Assembly (NCBI GenBank): GCA_020091685.1
Contig: CM034600.1
Span: 37,925,536 to 37,989,535, forward strand
Length of the DNA: 64,000 bases
Direction: 5' to 3'
Origin: Lutjanus erythropterus
Taxonomy: Eukaryota > Chordata > Actinopteri > Lutjaniformes > Lutjanidae
In this document: positions 22,621 through 33,900 of the stretch, one piece after another
Layout of the letters: the number at the start of each line of letters is the position of its first letter
Numbering within the stretch: position 1 is the first letter of the stretch
The notes under the pieces: generated by a model
What the model saw: the letters and a program-made list of their open reading frames with translations, nothing else
Told to the model about the DNA's origin: nothing
The model's database searches: none
Position numbers and translations under genes: made by a program

Positions 22621-22862
22621 TCCTTTGGTTTGGAACTGAATAGCTGAACACCCTGTGCAGTCCACTTTGGAGGAAACTACTTCACTGTGCAGCTTCCCGT
22701 GACCTGGCCTTCATCACGAGTAATAGTTATGGATTGATGCAGTAGATGAAGATCAGTGAATCATAAACCCACTGTAAAGGTCAACAGTGGAGTTATGCAG
22801 AGAAAGAAAACCCATCAGTCGCAGGGCTTCAGGGGCAACTTTAGCTCCACAGAATAACACGG
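22621..22862. promoter_or_regulatory. candidate regulatory island
   Basis: Non-repetitive, with CAGTCCACTTTGGAGG, GTGACCTGGCCTTCATCACG and TAAAGGTCAACAGTGGAG (nuclear-receptor half-sites AGGTCA-like). Weak evidence, noted because it stands out from the repeat background. Confidence 0.25.
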
Positions 22863-23085
22863 ATGATGCAGCAACATCGATCAGTTTATGAGCAAACCAG
22901 ATGTTTAGCCACATTAATCAATATCATTATGACTTGTTTCTCATTTGACCAGAGCTTTCCGAAAATGAATTTGCATCTCCACATCCCACAGTCACATGCA
23001 AATCATATAAAAACCGCTGTTTGTGAAAGCTGGTGTGAGAGGTGGTACAGTACAGTGAGTGCTTTCATTGAAGTGGTTAAAAACA

Positions 23086-23086
<1 letters not shown>

Positions 23087-23122
<36 letters not shown>
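23087..23122. repeat. (AC)n microsatellite
   Basis: About 18 uninterrupted AC units followed closely by a short (CAG)n at about 23,139-23,155. The 128-codon frame over it encodes a His-Thr run and is an artefact. Confidence 0.97.
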
Positions 23123-23126
<4 letters not shown>

Positions 23127-23713
23127 CAGTGTGGCCTGCAGCAGCAGCAGCAGCAGTGTGAAGCAGATGTGACTGATGGGGATTTCTGTGATCTTAAAGA
23201 GTGTTTGTGTTTGTACAGCATCCTATCCTGCAGCCATGACAACATGTAAGATTCATCAAAGCTTCACCTGAGCTTTCAAATTTCAGTCCTTACACAGTTG
23301 ACAGAATATTGTTTAGCATGTTTTCAACTGGTTATGAAACACTCTGTTTTTTACTGGTGCCTCTATATGATCTACATAAGTTAATGAGACTTTCCAAGAT
23401 AAAAATCTGCTACTTCTATGGTTAATTTCCTTGAAATCAGATGAAACAAGCCTGTGTTTATATTTCCAGAAAAAGTTACTGTGAGGTGTACATTAGCCAA
23501 TTAAAAACATGCACAGGAGTGCAGTGGACCACAGCAGCTTGTCAGTGGGCCGCTGCAGACACAAGCAGTCTTGATCGTGTCCTCAGTCCAGTCAATACAT
23601 TTAATAGCTTGCAGCCACAGACGCCGCTGATTACTCTGACTTAGACAGAATAGATAGAAAATGGATCTAGTGTTTTTAGGCATTTTATTGGGGAAATGTT
23701 GCATATTATAGCT

Positions 23714-24215
23714 TTAAAGGAGCAATCTGTAAGATCCAAGCATTCAAAAATGAGTACAGCTTTCCAAATAGTGAGCGAGACCTGTAAAAGGTGTCCTGAA
23801 TAGGTTGAAACCCTATTTAATATACAATCTATGGTTGAAGTGAGTTGTTTCCCTCCTCACTAGACTCGAAGCTCAGGCTGGCTGCAGATTTGGCTCCATG
23901 CACAATCATTCTGCTACAGAAAAAAAAATGCTCTGGCTTGCATGTATTTTTCTAAACCAATCACAATCGTCCTGGGCAGCACTGAGCCCAGGATGCAGCG
24001 ATGGTGCTGCTGCAGAATAGTGTCGGGGTGAACTTGTTTTGGTGGAAATTGTGCACGTCAGTAGGTGAGCTCTGGCGTTAAAATGACTACATCACTGCAA
24101 AAGAAAAGGTAACAGCTTCTAGCGTGTTTACGTTTGTACTTTGAAAACGTAGGTAGCAGATGTCAAAGTTGTCCAATGGCAGGCGTATACCTACAGAGTA
24201 CATCCAGTGAGTTAG
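23714..24215. mobile_element. MITE family D copy
   Basis: Begins TTTAAAGGAGCAATCTGTAA and continues CAAAAATGAGTACAGC and GTTGAAACCCTATTTAATA, as at 37,793. The right end is not well defined. Confidence 0.6.
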
Positions 24216-24341
24216 ACTAGCACAACTGCACAAGACCAGTTACTTCAAATCAATCAATCCATCAATAAATTGTACACAACAAAGGAAGGGACAGCTGGAC
24301 AAATTAATAAAATTAACAACAAACATAAAACACTCAACTCA

Positions 24342-24600
24342 TTGCTGCAACAATTAATCGATTTATAATCGATCTATTCACTATTGTTATTGTTTTGAGT
24401 CATTTAAGACAAAAAGTTCAAATTCTCTGGTTTTTTTTTAAATTTTCCTCTCTGACAATAAACTGAATATTTTTGAGTCGTGGACACAAACATTTTTCAC
24501 CATTTTCTGATGCCTGATGGATCAAACAATTAATCGATTAATGGAGAAAATGGCTGATAAGTTAATCGATGATGAAAATTATCAGTACTTGCAGCCCTAA
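24342..24600. mobile_element. hAT-like MITE with ATTAATCGAT termini
   Basis: Left end TTGCTGCAACAATTAATCGA and right end AATCGATTAATGG followed by TTAATCGATGATGAAAATTA and TGCAGCCCTA. It is the CAGGGCTGCAACTA family of fish MITEs. Relatives: 48,333-48,684, the outer element near 51 kb, and a fragment at about 40,418. Confidence 0.75.
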
Positions 24601-24639
24601 AAACACTATATCAAGCTAAACATTTTCATCACATTTTAT

Positions 24640-25018
24640 ATTGAGGTGACTCAAAAGTAATGGAAAGTAAACAAATCACATTACTTCAATATAGTGATAA
24701 ATTTTTTAACAGGTAATTAGTAACTATATCAGAATACAATTTTAAAGTATCCCTCCCGACCCTGCTGGTGGCAGCCATTAATAATCACTATAGAAACAGC
24801 CAATCATCTCGCTGACGATCTTATTAACTTATGCAGGTCACACAGAGGCATCAGTAATGAACAGTTTAAAGCTCATTATAGTAGGTTTAAGTACATTTTT
24901 CTTGACGATACTTCTGTACTTTTATTTACCATTTTGAGGACTCTTACTTGTAATGGAGTATTTTAAGTTCATTCTGCTTCTACTTGAGTAAAGGATCTGA
25001 GTTTTTCTTCCACCACTG
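24640..25018. repeat. AC-type repeat copy
   Basis: Contains AAAGTAATGGAAAGTAAACA, then GTAATGGAGTATTTTAAG, CTACTTGAGTAAAGGATCTG and CTTCCACCACTG, the typical right end of the family. Confidence 0.65.
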
Positions 25019-26990
25019 AGGATAAAAATACATCTGACTTCATCCACCAACGCAGCTTCTCAAAACTCTTACTCCCATCATCATCATCATCAGCAGCAGC
25101 ATGTTGTTTGAATCAGCCTGTAAACCTCCTCAGACTTCACGTCCTCTGACATCTCAGAGCCTCTGCACCATCATCACCATCAGGCCCTGCTCCCATGGCC
25201 TTTTTAACAACCTCCATATCTCTGACACACCTCCTGGATTACAGCCATGTGAAAAAGGCAGCCCCAAATGGCGCTGACATTTCCACTGAATGAGTCCGAT
25301 GTGATCCGGCAGAGAGCAGACAGACAGACAGAGAGAGAGAGAGAGAGACAGAACTGCTGCTGCATGAAAACCACCGAAAAGCATGAAAAAGCAAACAGCT
25401 GCCGCACTCGACCGGTTTTTTGTCCCACTGAACATTAAAACATTAAAAGTGTGTACTCACCAAATGGAAGTTCCATACTTGAACTGACTTGTGTGTTTAC
25501 ATTGACCATGTCGTCCTCTGCCTCCTCTCAAACCTCTGTTTTAAATCCACTTTTTCCTCCCTCACCATAAGGTGTAAAATGTGGAAGTTTGGCGCAGGGT
25601 GCTCTAAGTGTGAGAAGGGTGTTGTTGGTGCAAGGTAAGGCCGGTGTTGCCGCTGTTATCTTATTGATTTTCCTAATCTGGGCAAATGTGGGTGGGGAGG
25701 TTAAACAGTAACTAGGCTCGTATGGACACCAATCTATATAGCAGCTGTAACTAAGGCAACATGATGATAGAAACTCAAATAGACATAAAGTTATCATGTG
25801 CCTCTTTTCCCTCTTTCTCATCTCCAAAGAGATAGAGGTTAGGAGTGAATAAGAGCTGTGAATAAGACACTGAGTTTATACAGAGAGCAGGGAGAAAGCT
25901 GGAGGGTGGGGAGAGACATAAAACACAGAGAGGAGTGGAGAATGTACTGAAGGTGGCAGCCAGCGAGCAGCGTATGATGACTGACGTCACCGGTTTTGTT
26001 TTGACTGAGGGGAAAAATGTCACTGTGTGAAATTAGGCCCGACACCCACTGAAATCTAATTTTAAAACATTATTTCCACAGTCTTTAAACAGAAATGGAA
26101 ACATCGCGACTGTTTCACTTCATACAGGCAATTTTGCACCAAGCAGCCTTGTCTGACAGCTGCTACCAGCTGCAGGGCCGGGGAGATAAAATGGTAATGA
26201 TATGTATTCGCTGTAGACGGTTTGTTCGTTTTTAACAGGGGGGATGGAAACCTGGATTGTTTTGTTCACCCATGAATGATTCTTGTTTCTGTTGCTATGA
26301 GATTATAGATTCAAGACTGACAGACGGTTAGGACGTCGCAGTACACAGCACAGTTCGGCTACTGATATTTCAGAGCCATGGTCCAGGCCAAAGATTTTGT
26401 CACTAACCTCAATCAGACAAAAGATCAATAATTCAGGGATTAGTGTGTTTGCTTTGTCGCTTTGCCTCTTTGCATTCTGCTGTTTCCTGCTCTTTTGTTG
26501 TTGTTTTTGCTGTTTTGTTGCTGTCCCTGTTGTCTACTGTTGCTACCATGCATTTACAGTCTTGCTACGTGATTTCTGTTTAATATGTAATAACTCCTCC
26601 AAACACTAGGGGGGTGTAGTGGATAGGCTGAACACCAGAAGAGATTTAAGGTGATAGTGTCAATCACAGGTGTTGGCGATATGGAGGAAGCAACCAGTTT
26701 TTGACTGTGCTCGGTCAACATCGTGGCTGTATTTAGCTTATTTTTAAGTTGTTTAAAGTGCAGAATTATTGAATACAAAACAATGAATAAATGCAGTGTG
26801 ATCATGATAAGAAACCGGTGAGCCTGGATATGGTTTTTCGAGTACATGTCTGAACAGTTGTAGCCCAATTAGCAGCCAGTAGTGACTAGTCACTTCAGCT
26901 GTTGCTGCACTACCCAATGTTGCTGCCTGTTAGCCACCTACCTGTGGCTGTCTTTTACACTGTCTGAACTTTTAATACCCTTCTAGTCCC
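25019..26990. other. anonymous stretch with one non-repetitive island
   Basis: 25,135-25,320 is non-repetitive (TCTCAGAGCCTCTGCACC, GGATTACAGCCATGTG, GTCCGATGTGATCCGG) and ends in (AG)n. 26,090-26,215 has paired E-boxes, CAGCTGCTACCAGCTG. 26,455-26,525 is a TTG-rich run. No coding signature is seen. Confidence 0.4.
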
Positions 26991-27100
26991 CGCCCCCTTT
27001 CCTCAAGATGCTCTTACCTTTTGCCAGGCCACTGTTGTGCATATGAGTTTGTTGGCTTGCCTGGTTAAATAAAGGGAAATAAAATTTTTAAAAAGGCAAA
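26990..27100 (+). mobile_element. probable retroposon tail
   Basis: GCCTGGTTAAATAAAGGGAA followed by ATAAAATTTTTAAAA is a 3' tail phrase seen at the end of many teleost retroposed copies. No body was identified. Confidence 0.4.
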
Positions 27101-27209
27101 CTAGACTAACTCGCATAGTATTTTGGTCATTTTGCTGATGAAGGGGCTGACATCCCCCCCCTCAAATCACCTACTATAAATAGCAATAAGAAAATAGTTA
27201 AATAAAATC

Positions 27210-27345
27210 TTCAATAGGGACGGTTAGCTCAGCATAGCTTAGAGACTGGAAAAAGTCGGCCTGGTTCTGTGCAAAGGTATCACAGTGTGGTCACCAGCAC
27301 CTCTAAAACTCTCCAATGCTGCCTTCAACCTGAACCTGTGAGCTT
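27210..27345. mobile_element. MITE family F fragment
   Basis: GGTTAGCTCAGCATAGCTTA, GAGACTGGAAAAAG and CCAGCACCTCTAAAACTC match the core of the TTAGCTTAGCATAAAGACTGG family. Confidence 0.55.
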
Positions 27346-28660
27346 GTGGTTATGACACAGCAGTCCTGAGAACTGTTGGTGTCTAGAAGCCACTGTGGCT
27401 AACAGTTTAGCAAGCTAGCAAGCAGGTAACATCATGCAGGTGTGACCCGGTGATACTCAATGCACAAGACCCAGGATAAACTGGAACCAGCAACTGCTAG
27501 AGATTTTATTTACAATGCATAAAATAACTTTTCTTTGTTCAAAAACACTGTGGCCAAAAGGAGGCCTGAATGTCAGCTACAATAAAGCAGGTATGGGGCA
27601 AACTGTAAACTTAAACAAACAGAGAAAAGAAAATTACTAATTTGGCACCAGACTGCTCTATCAGGACAGCTGGTGTAGAGTTATGCATTAAAAAGGTGAA
27701 ATTGTCACAAAATACAGAGGCATATGTCATATCAAATTGATCTTGCTTATCCACAGCAAGCTAAAGTGACTTAAACCTCACACTAAAACACATGCGTGTT
27801 TAAATAAAGTGGACAAACCCACAAAGAAAACAGAAAATGGCTCTTATAAATCCATGGGTTAAAAACAGAAATCACTGTGTCTTTGCTTGGAAACTAAAAG
27901 AATTAGAATCACATCAATATAAAATAGAGAACATTTTACAAAAACATGCAATGTAAAAAACAGTTTACCTTACTAGACTGTAAAAACATGCAGGTGACTG
28001 GAATCTATACAGACAGACATGTTTATATTGAATTAAAGGGAATAAAAGCCTTTAAAAACAGCTGCTTTAGAAAAGTCACTCCATGTTTTAGTCACCAAAC
28101 GTGAAGAATCTGACATATGACACATTTTAATAACTATTTATCAAATACTACACTATATTTTAAGATGATGCTTTCATAGTAATGCTTTTACCATTTTTAA
28201 ACCTTTTTAGAAATTGATCCCAGCAAATCAAACACTAAACAGAGGCTGGTCTCAGCTGATCTCCCAGGTGTGTCTCTGTGCAAAATGAAAGGCCCAGGTG
28301 ACCTTTCATCCCCCTTTCATAGACTCTGCCCCTTTTCCTGCTTGACTTCCTGTTACCTTTCCCTTCACACAGGAAATTCAAAGGCAGAATGAAAATGTAA
28401 AGCATTAGAAACAGAACAGAACATAACAGCATACACGTCACAACCTGGAGCTTTCATAAAATTTACACATAGGAGACTGTGAATATTCAAAGAGGGGCGT
28501 TCATATCTTCTTCTTCTAGTGAACACAGTAAAAACAACCCCGTTTGAGAATAACTGAACACAATGTATCTCTCTTTTTTTAATCTGTTCAAAAACCAAAC
28601 AAATGTCTGACAGCCTCACTGTGACAATAAGACTTACAGTTATTTTAAAAGTTCAGTTTT
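27346..28660. other. anonymous AT-rich stretch
   Basis: No gene, no repeat family recognised. The frames near 28,235-28,619 are short and unlike known proteins. Confidence 0.45.
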
Positions 28661-28664
28661 TGAA

Positions 28665-28891
28665 CAGATTAAACATCATTCATGATGATTAGTGAGCTTT
28701 AGAGGTACTTTTAGGTGATTTTGTTGTTTATTGTTGCAATTCTTTGCTAGCCAGGCTAGCTGTTCTTCCTATTTGTGCAGTCTTTAAGCTAAGCTAAGCT
28801 AACTGTATTTTCCGTACAGACATGAGAGTGGCATCAATCTTCTCATTTAACTCTCAACAAGAAAGTAAGTGGGCGAATTCCCTGGTTTTTT
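28665..28891. mobile_element. MITE family F copy
   Basis: GTGAGCTTTAGAGGTACTTT, GCTAGCCAGGCTAGCTGTTC, TTAAGCTAAGCTAAGCTAAC and ACATGAGAGTGGCATCAATC appear in family order. It abuts the family E element that follows. Confidence 0.7.
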
Positions 28892-29450
28892 TTAAAGATC
28901 CAGTGTGTAGGATTCAACTGAGTACCGTTCGCCTCCCCCTCCTCCTCTAAGCATGTTTGGAAAAACTATGGTGGCTGCAAAAGTCCCAAAAAACATAAAA
29001 GCTAATGTTTGATTTGTCCATTCTGGGCTACTGTAGAAACATGGCAGTGCAACATGGCAGACTTTATGGAAGAGGAGCTGCTCTCTCTGTACATATAAAC
29101 AACTAATTATATGGTAACAAAAACCCAATGATTCATACTTTCAGGTGTTTATACACAAATGAAAACATACTAGTGAATATTTTATTCTATGCCTTCTTAT
29201 CCTCCTCATTACGAATCGAAATCAGTAATGTGATGCAAAATGTTAATTTTAAAATGATTTTATGGATTTAAAAATGGTTTTATTGCTCCTCTAGAGCAAT
29301 GGTCAGAACTGCATTTATAGCAATGGTCTGTTATACAAAAATAACAGACCTGCTGTATGCTGTAACTGACCAATCAGAATTAAGTATTTTACAAAGCCAT
29401 GTAATATTATACCAGTAAATCCTCGTTAATCTTACACAGTGGACCTTTAA
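28892..29450. mobile_element. MITE family E with a nested second element
   Basis: Termini TTAAAGATCCAGTGTGTAGG and the inverse ACACAGTGGACCTTTAA, with TTAA on both sides. About 29,260-29,410 is a different repeat (CTGATTGGTC / GGTCTGTTATACA) also found at 59,620-59,760, so it inserted into the older family E copy. Confidence 0.75.
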
Positions 29451-29503
29451 ATGTCTTAGGAGGCATCGGCAACTTTATGACTTCAAGTAAATTTATTACA
29501 TCT

Positions 29504-29865
29504 TGTAACAGTCGAATATATGAAATGTGCCTTTAAGATGTGTCACTTAGCAGCAACGTCATCAAGCAGCATCTGTTATGATTTGAGTTAGTTGAGAGTG
29601 TACCCAATGCTGGTCGGATGTATTTTTGTGAGCTCCTATTTTCCTTCCTCCTCTCGGCTCAACCGTGATGGTATTAAGTTCGTGTGGTAACTATTTCGTT
29701 CATGTATGAAAATATAGTAGCCGTACAACCGGGCTTGGTAAGGTTGGAGTGTTTTTAAGTTGATGTAAAAATAAACGACGAGCATTTGTGAAATCCCGCA
29801 CTTCTGTGGCCTTGAGTTTCTGCCTGTCGTCTCACTCCAAGCTACACGGATTCAAAACCATCACA
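29504..29865 (+). mobile_element. solo LTR fossil of an LTR retroelement
   Basis: The 362-bp element begins TGTAACAG and ends CATCACA (TG...CA rule) and is flanked by a 4-bp direct duplication, ATCT at 29,500-29,503 and 29,866-29,869. It holds an AATAAA about 90 bp before its end, on the plus strand. There is no internal coding region next to it, so it is a solo LTR. The lineage (Ty3-like, BEL or retroviral) cannot be told from an LTR alone. The clean ends suggest it is not among the oldest repeats here. Confidence 0.7.
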
Positions 29866-30834
29866 ATCTTAAAAACCAGACGCAGTAATCTTTAATAAAC
29901 AGAATTCTACAAAAATGAAGAGCAAGCAAAACTTTTCTCTCACACAAAAAATAAAGTCCAGCGACTCTCTGTTTCTGGATAAAAAGCTGCCAAATAAATG
30001 GTTGTTACAGTCACTGAAGTGCTGAGCTTTACACCTGTTTGTGAGTTTGTTGGCGAAAATGGTTTCTATATCAAATATTTTACATCTTTGCTGTTATTGG
30101 CCGTGGCGTGTGTGTGTGTTGCTGAATTTCGTGGAAGATGCAGCCGATTCCCTCGTATTTCAGACCATAAAACCAGCATTAGTCTCCAGTTTTATGGTAG
30201 AGAAAGCCTCTGAGGGCTGAATGGAGAGATGTAATGAGGTGAAATGCAGGACAGGAAATTTCCTGCAGCAGCAGCAGCAGCAAATAAACACAGGTAGTGA
30301 ACTGCAGATTATTTATAGGCATTTACAGCATCATCAGTTATTTATAACTTAATGAAAGTTCAGTAAGGCAAACAGACAACCGTGAATTGAACACATTCGA
30401 TTTTACTGCAGGAATGACTCAACAGCTTTTCACTCTGAGCAAAGAAAAATATCAATCAGATTAAAAAGAGAATCAATAACACATCCAAGGTTACAATAAT
30501 CTGTACAATAAAAAGTGCTTAATTCTTGATCAATGCCTCTCAAAAGTTTCTCAAACCATAAAATTCATCAATAACAGTGCAAAATCTCCAAACAAGTACA
30601 AAAACAAGCAACTTTTTCACCTTATTTTGTTGTAATAGTTTGTTTTCTGTGACATGTGGATGAACCACAGTGATTTATAGCACTACATCAACTCACCTGC
30701 GTGAGAAACACTGATCAATAAAGATTTACTTTGAACATAGTGGTAACTGCACAGATGCGACATTGTGTTGTGCAGCCCTTGCGTTGGTTAAAACTTTTCA
30801 TCGATTATGACTTTGCGTTTTTTTTCCTCGTCCA

Positions 30835-30958
30835 TTAAAACACACTGAGACTCCGTGTTGGTACACACAGGTTCCTCCGGCAGGAGCCGCCGTAGCTGTA
30901 CGGACAGAGAGAACAAGGCCTCCCGCTCTTATACGGAGCCTCGCCCACCCAGTTCCCC
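30835..30958 (-). CDS. r3hdml: r3hdml exon 5 with stop
   Basis: Acceptor GTTTCAG; encodes [20 protein letters not shown] then [20 protein letters not shown] and TAA. The C-terminal Cys cluster matches PI15/R3HDML. Confidence 0.92.
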
Positions 30959-33900
30959 CTGAAACACAAATTAACATAAAGTTAGCTATAAGGCTTTGTT
31001 ATTCTTTTATTTTTCTTACATGTGCATGATGCATGAATGAAGACCAAAACCAACAATAGCTGTGCTTCCATCATAAATAAATTTTTAAGTATTATCACGA
31101 AGAAAAGGTTGATGGAAACGGAAAAAGATGTAGATCCTGCACTGTAGATCCTTAGAGCTTGGAGCCACGTTCACATACATGTGCACCATCTGATGGTTGT
31201 CGGGGCTGTAAGAGACCTGGATTACACCAGACGAGCAGTATGGAGGCATTTAATGGGTTTTTTTGGAGGGGGGGTCGGTTGTTTTTTCCATTTGTTTCCT
31301 GTGAAACTCCATCAGTGTTTTGTGGACTAAAAACTAAACCTGACCTTCCACTGGCATTAGGATGAGTAGATAATGACTGACTTTTCATTTTGGGGTGAAC
31401 TATCCCTTTAATGTACTAACTGAGAGCTGGAAACACCTTTTAACATATTGAACTCACATGACTGACTCGTCACTCTCATGGCTCTGTATTACATCTATGA
31501 TCGCCCCACAGAGGTCCAATGAAACCATCCTCACATTAACACAGAACAGAAACGTCCTGATTTCTACTTTTGTTTTCACCGTTTGCTTTTTAATTCCTAC
31601 AGCTTGTTGCTCCCTCTTCTTCCTCTCTCATTACGACATTATGCGTTTTTCTCCAAAAAAGACAAACTGTCCCCTGAAGTTGTTTTTACTTTATAGTGTA
31701 GTTGCAGACCAGCAGCGTCGCCGCCCTCCAGACGCTCCCGAACACGTTAATGTTGGAGCACCTCCTCAGAGCACAGCCCAGTCTGTTAGAACTCGCCCAC
31801 ACCATCTGACAGGGAACACGATGACATACTCTGATGATTACATCCACACATTAAAACCATGCATGTGTCCATAATTTAAAAAAGTGAACTTAACTGATTG
31901 CATATGCTGTGATGGAGGCTTTTTGCTGAAACATGCCTGCAAATTTGCATGTTTATCATTTGTAAGGGAATGTAAATGATTGGGGTTTGGGTTATGGGGC
32001 TAAATCTCAAATGATAATACTTTAGTTCCTATAATTACCCTAGAAAGTTCAATAAGGGTCTAATAAAGGGTCTCATACTGTCTAATAAAGAACATATTAT
32101 TTTTGTCTAATTTGATACAAAGTACAGCTCGTTATGTCTTATTACTGCTTATTACTGTATGCAACATACTTCTTTTTCCAGAGATATTTTAGAGGAAACA
32201 AACTTGTCTTAAGTTTAGTGCAGAAGTGCCCTTATGTATTAATCTGTCCATATGAAGAGATCATTATACTGTATCACAGTGACAGCACCCTACAGATGTC
32301 ATTAATTGGGAATGCAGAGATTAATAAGCTCTCCTTGAAGGCACAAAATGATTAAATCCATCCCGACTGTACCTGTGTGTAGTGAGAGCACACTGATCCC
32401 CTGCATCTGTTCGGGTAGGAGAAGTAGTGCCTCTCGTCGTACCAGGACTTGATCAGATCGGTGATGGACCGGTACCTGTCACATCCAACACACAGTCATC
32501 TATACGTGTTGTTTTTTTTGTTATTTTAACCTGTATTCAGTGCAGGTTAAGACCACAGTGCATAAACAAAGAGCTGATTCTTCGTACTGGAGCTCTGCAC
32601 TTTACCTTCCTGACATGACTGCCAGGTTTTGGCCCATGTATGTCATGGCTCGTGCCGGACCGTGATCCCAGATGCACCGTGAAGCCCAAGAGTCAGCTGC
32701 CTTAGCAAGTCTCTCATCCCAGAGCTGAAGAGCCATGAAAGAGAGAGAAGAAGAAAGAAAGACATGGGGGAGGTTAATTTAATTCTTTTTAATAAGAGCA
32801 AACAAATATAATCTCCTCTCTGCCTTTAAAATGAAATGACAAATGCCTTGCTTGTTTTATTTTTATCACAATCATGGAAAAATCTATTCATTTTAAAGTC
32901 TAGAGCCAATCAGTTTCAACCATTAATATCATGGCATCCACGTTGGACAGTGCAGCAACACGTTCTCATCCCGATTTGGCTCCGCCCCTTGGCGTCTGAT
33001 ACTGACGCAGAAGATTCCTTTCAGTGGCTCTTATCTGATCAGAAAGATTTTTAAAACATGATTAATGCTGTGAAAGGGTAGCAGTTTGAGTAGGTTTAGG
33101 CACAAAAACTACTTGGTTAGGTTTAGGATAAGACCACATTTGGGGATAAAATAACTGTTTTCCATGACGTTCGTTACGTGACATCACTGACGCAAGTTGC
33201 AATACGAAAGTCACATGTCAAAAGTTTTGTGACACACTTTACGTTATATGTCTTACAACTTTTAATAACATTTTGTTTCAAATGTGGCACAAAGTCCTGT
33301 GTTTGTTTGAGCCATCCATCCACCCCACCTCCTCCCTGTGCAGACTTCCTCCGTCTTTATACCACATGTCGACAGCCCGGTGTGACGCTGTCAATCACAA
33401 AACAGGTACCGTCTGCGTCTGTATGAGTCACAGAGGGGCGGCGACAAATCGTTGGTATCGGGTAAGTTGAGAGTGAGAAGGGCTGGGTGCAGAGCTGAGC
33501 TTGCTAGCAGCAGTCTGGTACGTCAGAGTGTCTTCCAAGCTCAAACCTTCTGCTTCACTGAAATACTGTGGTTACCGTGGTAACCGTGGTCATGATCTCA
33601 CTGAACTGAACGTCACTGTACAAAAACACATCTTTATAAATTAAACAAAAGCACAACTTATTGACTTTATTCACTGATTTGGGTGAAACTGGATCATATT
33701 TTAAGGAGGAAATGCTTTCTGGTTTTTCCCTCTGATGTCCTCCAGCTGCTCAGCTTCAACTCTGGGTCAAAGTTTCTGCTAACTTAGCCGCTGTCAGCGG
33801 ACAACAGAACCAGACACAGCAGCCTCCCATCAAACACGGCCAGACTGGAACTGAACACGGCCTCTGAGACCGCAGGGAGTACAGTACTGAGGTAGTTTCC

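Noticed and set aside
22863-23249. 128-codon plus-strand frame with His-Thr run
   Set aside because: Produced by the (AC)n and (CAG)n repeats.
31458-31874. 138-codon plus-strand frame
   Set aside because: Runs over r3hdml exon 4 in antisense; no splice or domain support.
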